A stretch of 64,000 nucleotides of DNA. It comes from Pomacea canaliculata. Lineage: Eukaryota; Mollusca; Gastropoda; Architaenioglossa; Ampullariidae. The stretch lies in contig NC_037598.1 of the NCBI RefSeq assembly GCF_003073045.1, positions 10,409,543 through 10,473,542 on the forward strand. The letters are read 5' to 3'. Position 1 is the stretch's first letter. Each line of letters opens with the position of its first letter. The position numbers were made by a program, and so were the translations under genes. A model generated the notes under the pieces. It was not told the DNA's origin. It did not search any database and was given only the letters and a program-made list of their open reading frames with translations. Below are positions 11,352-25,089 of the stretch, piece by piece.

Positions 11352-14300
11352 CATGACTCGGGTGTCTGAAGATCTCCCTTTTGGCGGACGACCAACGTCA
11401 ACATTTACAGTAATGCGTACTACGGGGTGAGGTTCTGGAGGTTGGGGGGTAGGCAGTGGACATGGGTGGGGAATTTAGTCTACAGTTGGCCATCCTCCCA
11501 TCTCGCATCCTGTCGCGGATATCGCTTTCGCGCAGTCACGTGCTTCCATCAGACTGGTGCTGCGGGCTGCATTCATTACAATATCGCATCCTGCTGTTTA
11601 CGGATCTGCCCCGCGCCATCCCGCCATCGACGTAGGAGGATAATCTGCAGGAGTGCCTGACTGAATGGCACAATGTGCTTGGATGTCCGGCCTTTAATCC
11701 TGTCTGCTGATTGGATGGTTTGACGATGTCACGCTCTCCTTTTTTAATCAAGTGACGTAATGCTGCTGTTACGTCATTATTGTGTCGCAGCAGTGATGTC
11801 AAATACAGTTGTCGTCACACTTAGCCACGCCTTAACAAAATGGCCAGCTCAGGAAAGTGGTTTTCAAATCGCAGACACAGTGGTCTACAAGGAACATGAG
11901 AGAGAATTGAAAGTCCCGACCTTTTGATCGGTGATTACCGCAGACGACCACTAGAAAACACATTATTGCACTCATAAGAAAATATAAACTTTTTTAAAAG
12001 TTACTTTAAAACCCACACGACGATTGGTCGAAAGACATGGGACTAAGAATTATCTCTGTCTGGAATGATAGACTTCTTTGTGACAAAGTATTATCAAGAT
12101 GAAAATAGAAAGAAGAAATATTTAGGTAGATGTTGCTGACGCATCTGCCATTCCGACTTCAGTAACCCCAGCTGCATCATAATAGTGAATTACTACCCCC
12201 TTGTGATCCGTAGAGAATGAATTGGCGGTGCAACAAGAAACAGCCAGCTCCCAGCTTGCCTCCGAAAGAGGAAAAAATAACCGTAGAGCCTGCCAGCATG
12301 AAACATTATGAAGATTATATCATGACTAATTTACTGCCGAGGGGTCTATATGAGTTGCAGGCATGGACTGAATTCTTCCCGAGTGCAAGTGATCATGACC
12401 TCACGAGGGAATTCGTGCATTTTTTGATGGATCGCACCGCCAGAAACTGTTTTTTAAATTAGTAAAATGTTAATACTTTCAGACTGTCAACTATATCATT
12501 CATTTAGCCATCAAATTAGCACATCTCATGAGACAGATAGGTAGATGCCAAACATAAAAACAACAATTAAAAGCACTAAGAAAAATACTTTGGTGTTGCA
12601 TGCAAATGTCTTTGACATGAAGTGTATGTGTGTTGAGAAGAGGAGGGGTTGAGCTGGAGTTTTCTGCTGAGGGCTATATTGGGACTGGGATACCAGTCAG
12701 GAAAAAAGAGAAAAAGGCCTCGACAGTAATACGAACCATTGAGGTTTTTTTTCCACTTTATTTTTAACACTTCAAAGACTTTGCAGTCTTGTCATATTTT
12801 TCAGAACAAATATCTTGCAAGGAGTGACATCGGTCCCGCGGCAAACATTTTACCAGAGGGATGCCATTCTCCAGAGTTCTAGAAGGTTGAACTTGCTTTA
12901 TCTTGTTCAAAGATATGGTCTTCCCGTTAAGAATGTACAAAGAATTGAAAAATTGTTGCAGATTGCAGTCTTTCAAAGCCCTCAGGTTAAAATGTTCTCC
13001 CATATCACCCACCAACCCCTCTCGCGTGCGCGGGCACGCACAAAGAAAAAAGAATGGTTGGTTCCTTTTGAGTCTTGGCGACAAAGCTGTTGTAAAAACG
13101 ATGCCATCGCTGATGTACATGCTAGCGGCCAGAGCTCACAGCCTTTTCAGTGAATTCTTGCACCGCATGGAATGTCTTTAAACGAGGAAAATACAGGTTC
13201 TAGTCAGGCCTTGTAGATTAACATCTGAACAAATAGAGGATACGACATTTTATGGACGGGAAGAGGTTGTATGGGATAGAAAAAGGCGATGAGTCTCCAC
13301 CATCTATATGGAAGCCGACAGAACAGATATAGGATAAACCATCAACGCTTGTCAGCAACAGAGGAGAAGCTTTTAAGCAAGACATTAGTTGTCTGTTAGT
13401 AAAGGAAAACAAAGAATGGACTATGGCCACAGGAAGTTCCACGTGTTGATCTGAACGGCGGCCGCCATTTCTGACGGTTGGCGCCAACGCCGAGAAGAAT
13501 GAATTCCAGAAACGGAGAAAATGCCCTCTTGTCACGGGTAGCAGACAGCGAGCGACCCCTGAAGTCAAATTTAGTCACTACACCGCCTTTATTGCCTCCC
13601 TATCCCCCCCACACACACACACATCCTGCTGAGACGGTTATTGTTCTACAAGCGCCAGACGCAGTAGCATGCTGGGCCAGGATAAGCCCGAGACGCCGCC
13701 GCTCTATCTGTGCGCCATGATGCTGACGTCATAGACAGTCACGAAATAACTTTATTTATTCCCGGAACAGCCGCGTGTCAAAAAGGTCGAAGGTTACAAA
13801 CTGATGAGCAGCAGGGAGGTTAAAAAAAATTTAAACTATGAAAGGGAAGCAGATGCTGATAGAAGGATCCCGGAAGTTGAGACGCCGAGTTGGAAGATAA
13901 AGGGGGAACAGTGCCCTCGACGTGTGCCTCCCTGATACAGTACAGTGCCCGACTGTTAGTCTTGTTTATTTCGAAGCACCTGCTGACTCCTGTGCGATTG
14001 CCACAGAAGGCTTGTTTCCTGTTTCCTTGCCTCATAAATGTCGCTACCATCTCTTAATGGATTTATAACGTGATGCATTTGACGGTTTTCCTTTCTTTCT
14101 TCGTCTACTGCTGTTTTTCCTATTTCATCTTCTTTTGTCGTCGTCCTTTTTTTTTTTTTTTGATACCTTTCTCGGTATTGGCAAAAAAGCTTTTTTTAAC
14201 TGTATTACAATTAGTGAATGAAGGCCTGCATATATATCTATGCAGTTGTCATTTCTAGTTTTCAAACAGCAGCAATAATAAGAACGAACTCTTAAGAAAC

Positions 14301-17300
14301 TGCGGCACCGTTAGTGTGTTAGTATTTTTTATGACTTACACAGTTTTATCTATTTGTTGTTATTTCAGAGGATTGCGTCCATGTAACGTCGCATGTTGCT
14401 CTTGGTGTCAGCGAAGTAGGTTTTTTTTTCTTCTAAAACAGATGCAGCTTTGGAAGACAGAACAGTTAGCCTCGAGTATACAGAGTGAGATACCGTACCA
14501 CTCTCATTCATCTTGGTAGCAGCTGCTGACTGACACAGAGAGAGAGAGGGTAGCGGCCTTGTTTTGCAGGTCTTTTTTCTTGATTCGCATGGTAGCGGGG
14601 TTAACAACAGGAATGGGAGAAACAGCACCCAGTGCTTCATTCCTCCCTTTACTACTTCCCATGAGCAAAAAACGTGGTGTTCAGAAGAACGCAGTTGAGT
14701 GAGCAAAACAAACAACACGAGCAACTGTCTCGCCCCACATCTGCCTCACCCCCCCCCCCCCATACACATATACAAACGCATGTATAGATTGTTGCAAGTC
14801 ATTTCAATGAGATCATTCGGAATATCAGTGAAGCCAATTTTTCTTAAATAAGTAGCATTGGAAAATAATGGTTGCTCGTTAATGGGGATGTTTTCTTCAA
14901 TCTCAGCTTTATGTCTGTGTTATTGCTCAGAGCGCAGAAACCACTTTGGCTTGACCTGTTCTGAATGACACGCACTTTATTTTTGTACGAAGTAATTCCA
15001 GCCTACGCATGAATATGCGAGTGAACACACTTGTTCTCAGAATGCGAGTGAACACCAAAGACAAAGTAGTGCCACTTCTTGCCTTCGCTCGTCATCCAAC
15101 CTTCTAAAAAATAACTGTCACTTCTTTCAGGTTAGAAAGTCCAGCCCACGCTTAATTAGTCCTGATGGTTAAACCCGATGATTTCTTTGCACACTGTGTG
15201 TGTGTGTGTGGAAGTCGATGTTATCGTTTGATGTCTTTGCAGTCTGGACATATGGAGGCACCATTCTTAGAGCGGCGGGAATGTGTCTGGCATTTGGCAA
15301 TTCGGCGCCATTGTAACAGACCGGAAGTCACAAGGATGAAGCCAGACATACTCGCACGCGAACAGGCTGCTAGCGTAGAATAAAGTAAATAAAAGACAGA
15401 CCCTAGAAGCTGTACAAGATTGGGAATTTTTTTTTTCTTTGATGGATGACACGGAGCACCCTGCAGGGCATTTCCTTGACATTGCGATTCATAATATCAG
15501 AACACCGGGAATCCATTTCCTTAGTTTGTGGTAATATTTATTGCGAAAACAAGTTGCATTAAAAGTGTATTCTTCGTGATGTGATAGTTATTTCCTAAGG
15601 CAGCACTGGTGATCGTAAGCGTGAGTAGTTGACATTAGTAAAGATCACACGGATCTTCTGTCAGGAAAGAAAAAAAAAATCTCATCGCATTTTCGTCGTG
15701 TCATGACCTAGAGATGAACTTTTTAAACCAGTATTCACATTTAGCCTTTTCTCTCCCCTCAAAGGACGCGGATGCGAATGAGCAAAGAGGATGGACTAAA
15801 TAACCATAAACCAGGTGCAGTGCATGGTGTTTTACCTGTCCACCCGCCCACTCACATCCTGCACATGCGCATGAACTTTGTGTCCGAAGTCAGTGTGGTG
15901 TGTTGATGTTCGGCTTTCTTGTCTGCCATTCAAATACTAGTCTCATCATTTCTTCTTGCTTTCCCCTCCATTTTGTTAACGCAGCATCCTCCCACCCTCA
16001 CTCTGGTTATCATGGCACCCATCCCGCGGCTAGAATGCGCCATCGCTGTCAACTGTTACTGCATTTTTTTTCTTCTGCAATCCTCGGGTATAAAGGAAAA
16101 ATAATGCTCAACACACTGCGCGGGGTTGTAAGATGGGCAATGAAGATTTGCCTTTTATTAGGATTTGTGGGAGCATTTGTAATCCTTCGCAAGCGAGTAT
16201 TAGTCACAATATTAAAAATGTTTTTCAATGTAGTTGAGCTCTGCTAGTTGTTTTGTTGTTGTGTGATCTTAATCTCTTAGCTGCAGATGGCCACTGGTCC
16301 CTAAAGCTGCATGAGCATTAATAGAATTGTGTGAAAAACGGGACGGGGTATTTTTAATGGAATTTTCTTTTAGCAAAACTGCTTAAAAGGTGAAGACTAG
16401 CCTGAGATTGGAGCTCTATTTAAGTTTAAACGATAGTCCCATGTACGAGGGTCGAATCCTGGCACTTGACCCTAAACTATCGAGATTTGTCACGAAGTTC
16501 AAGAGTAGCTGATAGCTGCTGGCAACTAGTTTTTTTTCTTCTTCCACCGATCGTTATAAACAAATCCACTAGACCTGTCTACTCCTTTCTTGCATCTTTT
16601 TTTTTTTTTGAAGTTGGCAAGAAGAAATGACCTCAACCTTTAAGCAGACAGACATAATTAAAGTCAGAAGCGTGGAATCAAATTGGCCAGAATAAACGGC
16701 GGGGTCTGCGAGGGTTGTTTTTCTGCTGTTCGTTGCTACTCCGTTGCCAGACAACATGTGTCTTCAGTTAGAGAGTCGGAAGGGGGAGCAAGTCAGTCTT
16801 GCTATGAGCGAGAATTTTAACAGAAATATCTGAAAGCCAGATTTTGCTGTGTTCATAAAAAGTGTCTTCTACACCCACAAGGCGTTTGTGAGTCAAATGC
16901 CATCACGAAGTGACCATGTAAGGTTTTTGCTGCGGTTACAGCCGTCCACACCGGCTGCCAGCAAACAGACTTGATCTTGCCTGAGTTAAGGGAGTGGCAC
17001 AAAGTCCACAAAGCAGGAGTGGGAGAGGTGGGGAGGGGGAGGACTGGTGGTTGGCGTTACCGGAAGTGCCCACAGATCGTAAAGAGCACCTTCATCTTTC
17101 TCCAGCCTTTCTGCCTGATCGATTGGGTCCTGGAAGACATATAACCTGCCCTGCCCGTAGTTGGCGCATCTCGGAGAAGAGATATTTTTGTCGCTGACTC
17201 CTGAGAACTGGTTGGTGGTCTTCGTAATTTCTTTGACTCATACGTCTTCGCCGCCCCTTCCCCCTGTTTTTTCCTGTTTGTTTTCCTCCCTGCGCCTCAC

Positions 17301-18420
17301 ACGCAGTCGTGGTTGGAGAGGATTTCGATGTCCGCTGTGAGATCATCCTTCTAAGTGCATTGAATCAACCAATGACATGTTTCTCTACTCAAAACTTGTT
17401 CGAGAAAGAAAGCAGAAAAATGAGGCAGAATGTACAACAAAAACAAACAAACAAATGCGCTGGAATGTTTATCTATTCTGATGCGAGGCTACAAAAAAAA
17501 AAGCTTTTCTTTTCTACAGACACACTAGGTTATCAGAACCTTCACCGAAAACACTTCAGTACCCTGCCAACCCCCTCTTACCTAAAATGTAGATTCCAAC
17601 TCTGCATCCGCCTGCACGTGAATGCTGGCCGTTACTGGCATTTAAAAGGTTAAAAAGAGCATCAATTGCTGATAGCTGTTTGCGCTTCCGCGTTCTGCCT
17701 CTAAATGATGTACACAGCAATGGCGGCATGTTATATGTATGTGTACATTGAGGCAAATTTTGATGCAGCTCTACCAGTTAGGATTAGAGATTATTTTAAA
17801 CCAGAAGCGAGCTAGTAATAGAGTTTTCAGGCTTCACCGATAACATAAACAATAAGCAGGTTGTTGCAAGAGCCACAGACGAGGTGGCCGAGGCCGCGTA
17901 CTAATTTTCTTTCCTATCTGATGGCATGGTGCCTGGCCTGCAGCTCGCACACACTTGCTGCTTATTGCTAGCCCCGGAACTCGAGCTTTTTGCTCTGAAG
18001 AGATTTCCATCAACAAACAAAGCACCAGACATGCAGGCATGCTGTAATCTTATAGTTTGTGATGTGGTGTTAAAAAGCGCTTTTGTTTAAGGATGAAACG
18101 GATGTTCTTTCGTTCTGCAGGAAGCAAGCAGGGTGGTTTTTTTTTATAAAAAATATTCTGAACTTTAAAACAGGTTTAATGCATTGACAGCTTATGTCTG
18201 GAGGTAAACCCTTTGAAAGTTGCATGATTTGAGTAAAATTATGCTGCCGTAGGAAGTCGATTTTCTTTAAATATTTATACGGAGTTTTTTTTTCATGTGT
18301 CGGTGACATTTCACCGATGTAACTCTTGCACCTAGTATTTGAAGCTCTCTTTCTTTGTCTTTCTCATTTTGCCTGTTTCTCTGTCTCTCTCTCACACACA
18401 CATGGTTTATTTCATGCATG
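11352..18420. other. Intergenic or intronic; only regulatory-like patches seen
   Basis: Seven kilobases show no convincing exon. Points of note are a GC-rich patch near 13456-13500 with GCCGCCATTT (YY1-like, minus sense) beside an E2F-like GGCGCCAACG, a CRE-like TGACGTCA near 13725, and several T- or A-homopolymers. If the exon at 11196 belongs to the gene at 19750, this would be its first intron. Confidence 0.4.
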
Positions 18421-18429
18421 TTTACATAC

Positions 18430-19442
18430 GGTGTCCGGTCACTTAATCCCCAGACACTTCATCCCCGACACTTCATCCCCGGACACTTCATCCCGAGACA
18501 TTTTAATCCCCAGACACTTCATCCCAGACACTTCATCCCCGACACTTCATCCCGACACTTCATCCCGAGACACTTCATCCCCGAGACATTTAATCCCCGA
18601 CACTTCCTCTTCAGGACAAATCAAGAGCACCTATAATAGATTGTTGGGTGCAGTTAGAGAGCTAGTGCCTAATGCAGCTCCAGAGACAATAGTAACAGAC
18701 TTTGAGAAGCTGCGATGACCGCTTTTAGAGAGAAGTTTCAGTCATGTAAAGTAACGGGCTGTTACTTTCACTTAAGTCAAGCGGGTATTACGCAAAGTCT
18801 CTGAACTGGGATGAGAAGTGACTATGACGAAGACGACGAGTTACGTGGAATGGTCAGATGTCTCCCAGCACTGGCCTATTATGTGAGGAAGACATCGTCG
18901 ATTCCTTCGAATCCTTGATGGTCTACGTATTGTCAGCTACACAAGGTGTCTGTTCTACAATCATGCGCCGGCACAGAGAAACGTGCAAAGAAGAAATACG
19001 CTGAGTTTAGCCAGGAGAATTAGCAACATTGTTGAGAGATATGAGTCAATGGATCGTCTTCTGTACCTCCGATCATTAGCTTACCTTTCATATTGATTAA
19101 CAGCAATTACCTCGCGAACACTCAAGAACAATTTTCATATCATATTGTTGAAGAACATTACATTTACTTGCTTATATGAATTTTAACTAATGTTGTAGAT
19201 GTTCAAATGACGTTGAAGTTAATAGCATGATTTGAATTGAATTATTTGAATTTCAATTAAGTATGATTAATTAATAAATTTCAATAAAATTTTTCGCTGA
19301 CTTCATAATTTTTATAGTTAAGAATTAGTTTAGGGATGAAGTGTCTGGGGATGAAGTGCTTAGGGATTAAATGTCTCGGGGATGAAGTGTCGGGGATGAA
19401 GTGTCGGGGATGAAGTGTCTGGGGATTAAGTGACTGGGAACC
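18430..19442 (+). mobile_element. MULE-type DNA transposon, short internally deleted copy with tandem-repeat inverted ends
   Basis: A perfect 9-bp direct repeat TTTACATAC flanks the element (18421-18429 and 19443-19451), matching the target duplication size of Mutator-like elements. The outer ends are inverted: the left end starts GGTGTCCGGTCACTTAATCC and the right end reads GGTTCCCAGTCACTTAATCC on the other strand. Each end continues as a tandem array of an ~18-bp unit built around GACACTTCATCCC: about ten units at 18440-18615 and about six in inverse orientation at 19330-19440. The core carries part of a MULE transposase. Confidence 0.85.
18616..19100 (+). pseudogene. MULE transposase fragment, frame-broken
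   Basis: The readable pieces are collinear with the catalytic middle of MULE transposases. They are TYNRLLGAVRELVPNAAPE followed by IVTDFEK (the DFE acidic motif), then GCYFHLSQA in the next frame (the C...H motif), then a LRGMVRCLPALAY piece, then SNIVERYESMDRLLYL. At least two or three frame changes and stops separate them. The first is at the DFEK motif, where one base appears lost after GAGAAG. The N-terminal DNA-binding part is absent, so the copy depended on transposase made elsewhere. Confidence 0.75.
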
Positions 19443-19749
19443 TTTACATACAACTATTTGTCCATTTATGCGTTTGTAGATAAATATAAAAGAATATAGT
19501 CTATGCACCTAGGACATTAACCAAGACATGTTCATGCAGCATTATCTACACACGTTTATACCACATTGCTAGATTAGTAGATAATAGCTCGGGTATTTAT
19601 AGCGCAGACATGAGATCGTATCCATCCCTTCCAAGGAATACTTCTTTTTTCAATGTTTAAAGGATGTTTCTAATAGAATGAAACACATGACTTTCAATGA
19701 CATCGGAAATTGAGAAAATATTCACGGTGGTGTTTTGTTTTGTTTACAG

Positions 19750-20827
19750 TAATCTCACCTGCAGCTGCCTTTCCACCAACTACACCGTGGACTCCACTGT
19801 CATCGCCTACGTAGAGAAACTGGACAAGGGAGGCTAACCGCTCCAAGTTCGCGAGAATCCCGGGCAATATGCGGACGAGATTCTCGTATTGTGCGACATC
19901 ACCGCGGAATTGCCGCAAGGTATTGCACGCTCCAGCTGCTTATTTATCATCGTAGTTGTTGCTGTAATTTATGTTTTTGGTTTTATCTTTCTCTCTCTCT
20001 TTTTTTTTTTGCTCCAGCCTCTTTGCGTCTTTGTTTCTAGAGAGGGATATATTGTCTCGGTGCACGTGAAGCTCTCGCGCGCTGCGTGTTTCCTTGTAAT
20101 CTCATGACACTCCTCAGCTTTACTCTCTCAACCATCTCGCCTCTGAACTCTTTTCGACATTTGGGCAGTTAGAAGTTAATCCGTAACTGTTGACGATAAT
20201 TTTTTTAAGCGTTTATAATAAATATTTTCTCGATGTTTAAGATAATTATGATCAAATATTATGACAATTGAGGATAAAATTATGTTTTCTGCCGTTTGGT
20301 ACTATTTTGGTGTGGGTGGGGGTGATTATGGAGAACTATTTCTTCAGCAGTTTTGTATGTCATGGTCTCCAATTTCGTGCTGACAATTAGGCGTAGACCC
20401 GGATGACATGCCGAAAGACGACTGCGAGCTGCTAGAGCAGGACGAGAACGTTGAACCTTGTCTGCCCGTGCAGCCCACGACCAAAGCCCCTCCCACTGGG
20501 ACCGTCACACCTCCCGAAGTGTTTCCTGAGTCCGATAGCGAAGAGAAGAGCGAACAAGGTAAGTCTGAAGAAGCTCACGTTTTGTTTGATGACAATGTCG
20601 ACTATGACGACGACGACGGAGATGATGAAAATATTCACATATAAACTCAAAACATTTGTCACACTCTTTTGTTTGTCTATGTTTTGCCAGATGTCCCTTA
20701 TGACAGGCTGGATGCTGGTGCAGTTGAGGACGAAGATGAAGACGATGATTCCGGAAGTGCTGCCGTGCACATGCGCTACGTCACGCTGCTGATCTCCTTC
20801 CTGTGTGCCGTGCTTCTCTTATCCTAA
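19750..20827 (+). CDS. Secreted acidic GPI-anchored-type protein, last three exons (one in-frame stop)
   Basis: Three exons fit GT-AG rules and phase: 19750-19919, 20391-20558 and 20691-20827. The first encodes a Cys-containing stretch (NLTCSCLSTNYTVDS, later YADEILVLCDITAEL) with N-glycosylation sites. The second continues with two more Cys, then a Pro/Thr linker and an acidic run. The third is highly acidic and ends in a hydrophobic tail (YVTLLISFLCAVLLLS, then stop) after Ser-Gly-Ser-Ala-Ala, a classic GPI-attachment pattern. No signal peptide is joined; its exon must lie upstream. An in-frame TAA at 19835-19837 interrupts the first exon although the frame on both sides looks genuine. This is either a real null allele or pseudogene, or a sequence error. 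A poly(A)-type AATAAA lies at 20882. I do not recognise the family. Confidence 0.6.
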
Positions 20828-23800
20828 TCTGCGCTTACTGTATCTTTTTTATAATTAACCTCTCCATAGCAGAATTAAACTAATAAATCTACAATGAAAA
20901 TTTTTATATGAGTAACAAATATTCACAGTATGGCATCTCTCTGTGACAAATTTCCAGCAAAATGTAGTGAACTACCATTAACTGACGAAAAACTGAATAT
21001 GTAAAAAAAAAAAAAAAAACAGAACAAAAACAAGGAATCCAACAGAAGTGATATTGTTAAGATTTGTTGTACTTTCACATGCTGGTGGTTATTTACTTTC
21101 AGTCACTTATAACAAGGTAACTGGCTTGAAAACAATCAGTATATTGTCAGGGCATTTTGCTGTACAAAAAAATCATAAGATATATTTGAAAAGTTAATCA
21201 TTTGATAAAAGTGAGCTTTGTAAGTGAAGGCGACAGATGTTTTTGTTTTGTACCTGTCGCTCTCAAAACATCTAATGCAAACAGGTTCATGATATGCTTA
21301 ATTTCAGCATTATTCTAGAGTTCTAGCGGATTGGACATAATCAGCACAGGACAAACACTGGCATCCACATATTTGTTCCAAAGGAAACGGGGCTTAGTCT
21401 TGACCTTTCTCGTTATGGTATTGTTTCTGGATTAAAATATAACTCATGCTACCAGCGGTCATCACGATACTTGTCATCATTTTTTTTTATTATTATTTAC
21501 CTAGTGTTTCCCATTCTGTAGTTGTGTTTTAACTGTATCTGCCTTTGAGTTATTAGAGGATTAAGGTTTCAGAATTAGAAAATTTCTCCTTACAATTTAT
21601 CATGTAGTGTTCTGTAGGGATCTTTACCAGTGGCTGTGCTTCACTTGACCGTAGAGTTTAATTTCATCTGTTTGTTTGGTTTTTTTTTTAGCTTTTGTGA
21701 TTTTAAGCTAATTGGAAAATGTATTTATTTGATTTAGAACTTAACTTATTAACATCATCATGTCGTCTGCTTTGTACATTTCACCTGTAGATTGAGTTGA
21801 TAGTCACATTTTGTAACCCCTGATATTTTTAACGTGTCTGTACATTCATGGTTTTACTATTTCTTTCTCATTAATGTCTTAGTCCTAAGAATTTTGTTTC
21901 CTATCATCATATAGAAAGGAGATAATGTCACTGGGAATCGTATACCGTAATATTCACGATCGCCATCAATCTGCATTCCGTTACTATTTATGTGGAGGCA
22001 AGCAACCTGTTTTTTTTTCCTTCTTTAAAAAAAATAATCAGGGGTTTTGTGATGTGTAAGCTTGATTGTGTTGTAAATTTTTACTTATATTATAGCGCTT
22101 TTGTCGGCTGGAGGTACACACTCTCCCTCAGTTCACCGAGAAGCCCGTCAGACTATAGATTGCTTAGCACACTATGACATGCGAAGCAATAGACTTTTTT
22201 TTTTTTTGAATTAGTGGGTCTGTTGCTCTTGTCATCGAGTGTCGTTGGATTGCAGTTTTTTTTATATTTATTCTTTGAACATCCCTGTTATTTGTAGAAT
22301 TTACCAAATGTTTGACGATGAAGAGTTTGTGTACCTTTCTGACCCTTGAACTTGCGCAAAGATTTCTGTGTGTGTGACATGCAGGTGTTTGTTTTTTTTT
22401 AATTAAGAAATGATTTACATTTTGTTCTTCATCATTGCAGTATTTTGTCAGACGTATTGACGATTCAATTTTACTTCAGTTATTTTTGAACGTGTGTAAG
22501 ATGTCTGCAAGAATGGCGAACTTAGCCGAACGATTCATACAAATAAATAATTCTGTATTCGTCGTTAACCTTTGTACCAGTCATTTCCGTTTCTTGCTGG
22601 GTAACCTCTCCCCTTGATCAGGCTATGTATAATTTCATTGCTTCTTATTAGTTTAAATCCCTTAACTCGTTGATCTCTCTCTTTTTTATTACTTTTTAAT
22701 TGTTCCCAAAGAGGTGATTCTTGTTTGGCGAAGTTGAACACTAGAATGCGTCTAGTACAAAAAATTGGGACGTTGTTGAGTGCAAGAGCGGTTTGCAATG
22801 GAAGTGAACGATTTGTGTAAGAACGTGTAGCAACCTGTGGAAGTCTTTTGTAGTTTAACATAGCGACCGTTGGGTCTAGCAGTTTGAAGTCCTAACATGG
22901 TGGATGTAACAGTGTCGCAAACCTGTAATCGTACGCTGGTTTGTGAATTTTGGGGCTTAGTAACAGCCAGGAGCGAAGACTTTTGCTTGAACTGGCCATG
23001 GCAATTGGTGGGAGATGGTTCATTGTCTACCTGGTGACATGGTACTACGGCGCGAGCACACACACACACAAGCAGATGATTCATACTTCCTGATTTCATT
23101 ATTTAACTTTAATTTGTGCGATGTTTCACATTTTCTTTGTAATCAAGCTACAAGACAGCGTGCCTTTTTGGGGTCGAATAATTATTTTAGGGACAGTCCA
23201 TAACGCTAATATTTCTTAATTTTGTTAAAGTGTCCCAATTTTTAAAAAAATCGCCATAAGAAAGTGGTTCTTTAAAAGTACAATGGTAAATTCAAATTCT
23301 CTAGTCCGATAATGCAAGCTGAGGTTTGATTCTGCCACTTAATGCCTTAGAATTAATAACGAATATTAGAAATTGTGTTTTATTGACCTCTAACTTTGTT
23401 GAATCGAATGGCATATTTGTTGACATATAACACTAAAGTCTTTAATGCGAATGTTTCTCAGAGTTTGTTATATCATCTGTTTGAACACATAAAATGGGAG
23501 TAAATTACAGAAATTTTTGGAGAGAAAACTGTGATTCTGTGTTTGACATGTTAGGGCCGATCATTCAACTCCTTAAACACATGGTTGGTGTTAGTTGTTT
23601 CCGGTGTTTTTGTCACATTTACTATAGCTATCGAAGTTTTAGCAAAAGTTATGTTAGACGAAAAGCAAACAAAGAAATCCTAACATAATTCATGAGGAAA
23701 ATGTGCGATCTGAGAAAAAGTGAAGTTTGAAGGCGAAACAGGGATGTATATCCTTTCGCTGTAGAGTTTTTGTTTTATGTTTTTGATGTATCAGGAATGA

Positions 23801-24039
23801 ATGTTTAGTCCGAGGAGGATGGACGATTCTGGTTATGCTTCAGTAAATTTCACCCTCTAGGTTTGTTTCTCCCGCTTGCCTCGTTTCTTCTATTGCAATA
23901 TACAAATATTGCTGACGAGAAATTCCCGCAGTTTTATTGTGTATTGTGTTTGGTCATAAAAAATGATTTTGATTGAAATATATCTTTGTCCATTTTTTCT
24001 TCATTGCGTGAAGTGCAATCTGAGAAAAAAGTATATTTT
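20828..24039. other. 3' flank and intergenic DNA, no recognisable gene
   Basis: AT-rich sequence with poly-A and poly-T runs (for example near 21004 and 22197). Frames are short and lack motifs. Part of the first kilobase may be 3' UTR of the upstream exon set. Confidence 0.45.
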
Positions 24040-24952
24040 GAATGCGAATTACAGACACTCTAGGCAGCGAACAGTGCAGGGGAAATAAGCGCTTTCCGAC
24101 TACGGACAGTTCCTGTTGTCTCCAGGTCCACAAACTCATGGGTGTTACCATTGACAACAACTTATCGTGGTCCCAACATATTTCCGCCACAAGTAAAAAC
24201 ATCTCCAAAAAAGTCTACCAGCTGTCCAGAATCAAACATTTCCTTGACACTCACACAAGAAAACTCTTCTACACACCCACATCCAATCAGTCATTGACTA
24301 TGCCTCTACCCTCTGGGATCCGCTAGTGATCCTCCATGAAACCTCTAGCTAGTGTTCAGAGGCGAGCAATCAAAGCCGTCCTGCTAAAACCGAAATTAGA
24401 CCCACGTGACTTCACCTCTTCTAGGCGTCCTTCCTCTTAAAACAGACTCAAATTTAACAAATGCATTTTCATGTATAATACTGACGGGTAAACTATCGCC
24501 AAGACTCTCTCTCCTATTTTCCTCCAATAACTCTAGAACCTTCCCAAAACTGAATATTCCCTTTCCTAGACTAGACCTCTTCAAATCAAGTCTGCAATTC
24601 TCAGGGAGCGTGCTATGGAACAGCCTCCCTCTCCATCTCAAACAATTGCACTCCCTGACCTGCTTTCGACGCCATCTATCTCAATACGTTCAAGATATAT
24701 AGATAAGCCCTCTAATTCCTACCAACTCCAGGTGACCTTGTGAATATATGCTAATCTCTTCTTTAACCATCACTATGTACATATCCACCCTTCTCTGTGC
24801 TTATTATCTCTTTATATTTAATGCTTAATTAATTCATTTATATAGTTAATTTCCTTCCCTGAAAAGGGCGAGGGCTAAGTGGAAAAAAGCGCTCAGTTGC
24901 TTATTTTACCCCTCGTTAATAAAGAATTGTCATTGTCATTGTCATTGTCCCT
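24040..24952 (+). mobile_element. LINE (CR1/L2-like group), 5'-truncated 3' end
   Basis: The sequence encodes the C-terminal part of a non-LTR reverse transcriptase: LMGVTIDNNLSWSQHI, then KKVYQLSRIKHFLDTHTRKL, a Y-A-S-T-L-W-D-like block in another frame, and QRRAIKAVLLKPKLDPRD. A further stretch matches the usual LPLKTDSNLTNAFSCI tail. Several frame changes show an old copy. The 3' end carries AATAAAGAATTGTC followed by an ATTGTC microsatellite (24923-24950), a typical LINE 3' tail. The same tail recurs at 26196-26250. Confidence 0.8.
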
Positions 24953-25089
24953 TTTATACATCCTGACGAAACAGGGAGGGGGACGTAGGTAATTATGATT
25001 TGGGACAACCCAGGAAGAGTAATGAAAAAGGTGGCGGTAAAAGGCAAATAAAAACGTGCCTGGGTAGTAATCAAAGATGAATTGTCAGT

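Noticed and set aside
13218-13568. 116-codon minus-strand frame ending near a YY1-like patch
   Set aside because: No signal peptide or domain is seen and the codon pattern is not protein-like. The GC-rich patch alone explains the open frame.
14365-14724. 119-codon minus-strand frame with a hydrophobic start
   Set aside because: The hydrophobic residues come from pyrimidine-rich DNA, and no downstream exon or cleavage-site context supports a secreted protein.
18440-18615. Evenly spaced short repeats resembling a CRISPR array
   Set aside because: Units are contiguous without spacers, occur in inverse orientation at 19330-19440, and lie inside a 9-bp target duplication in a eukaryotic genome. 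They are transposon ends.
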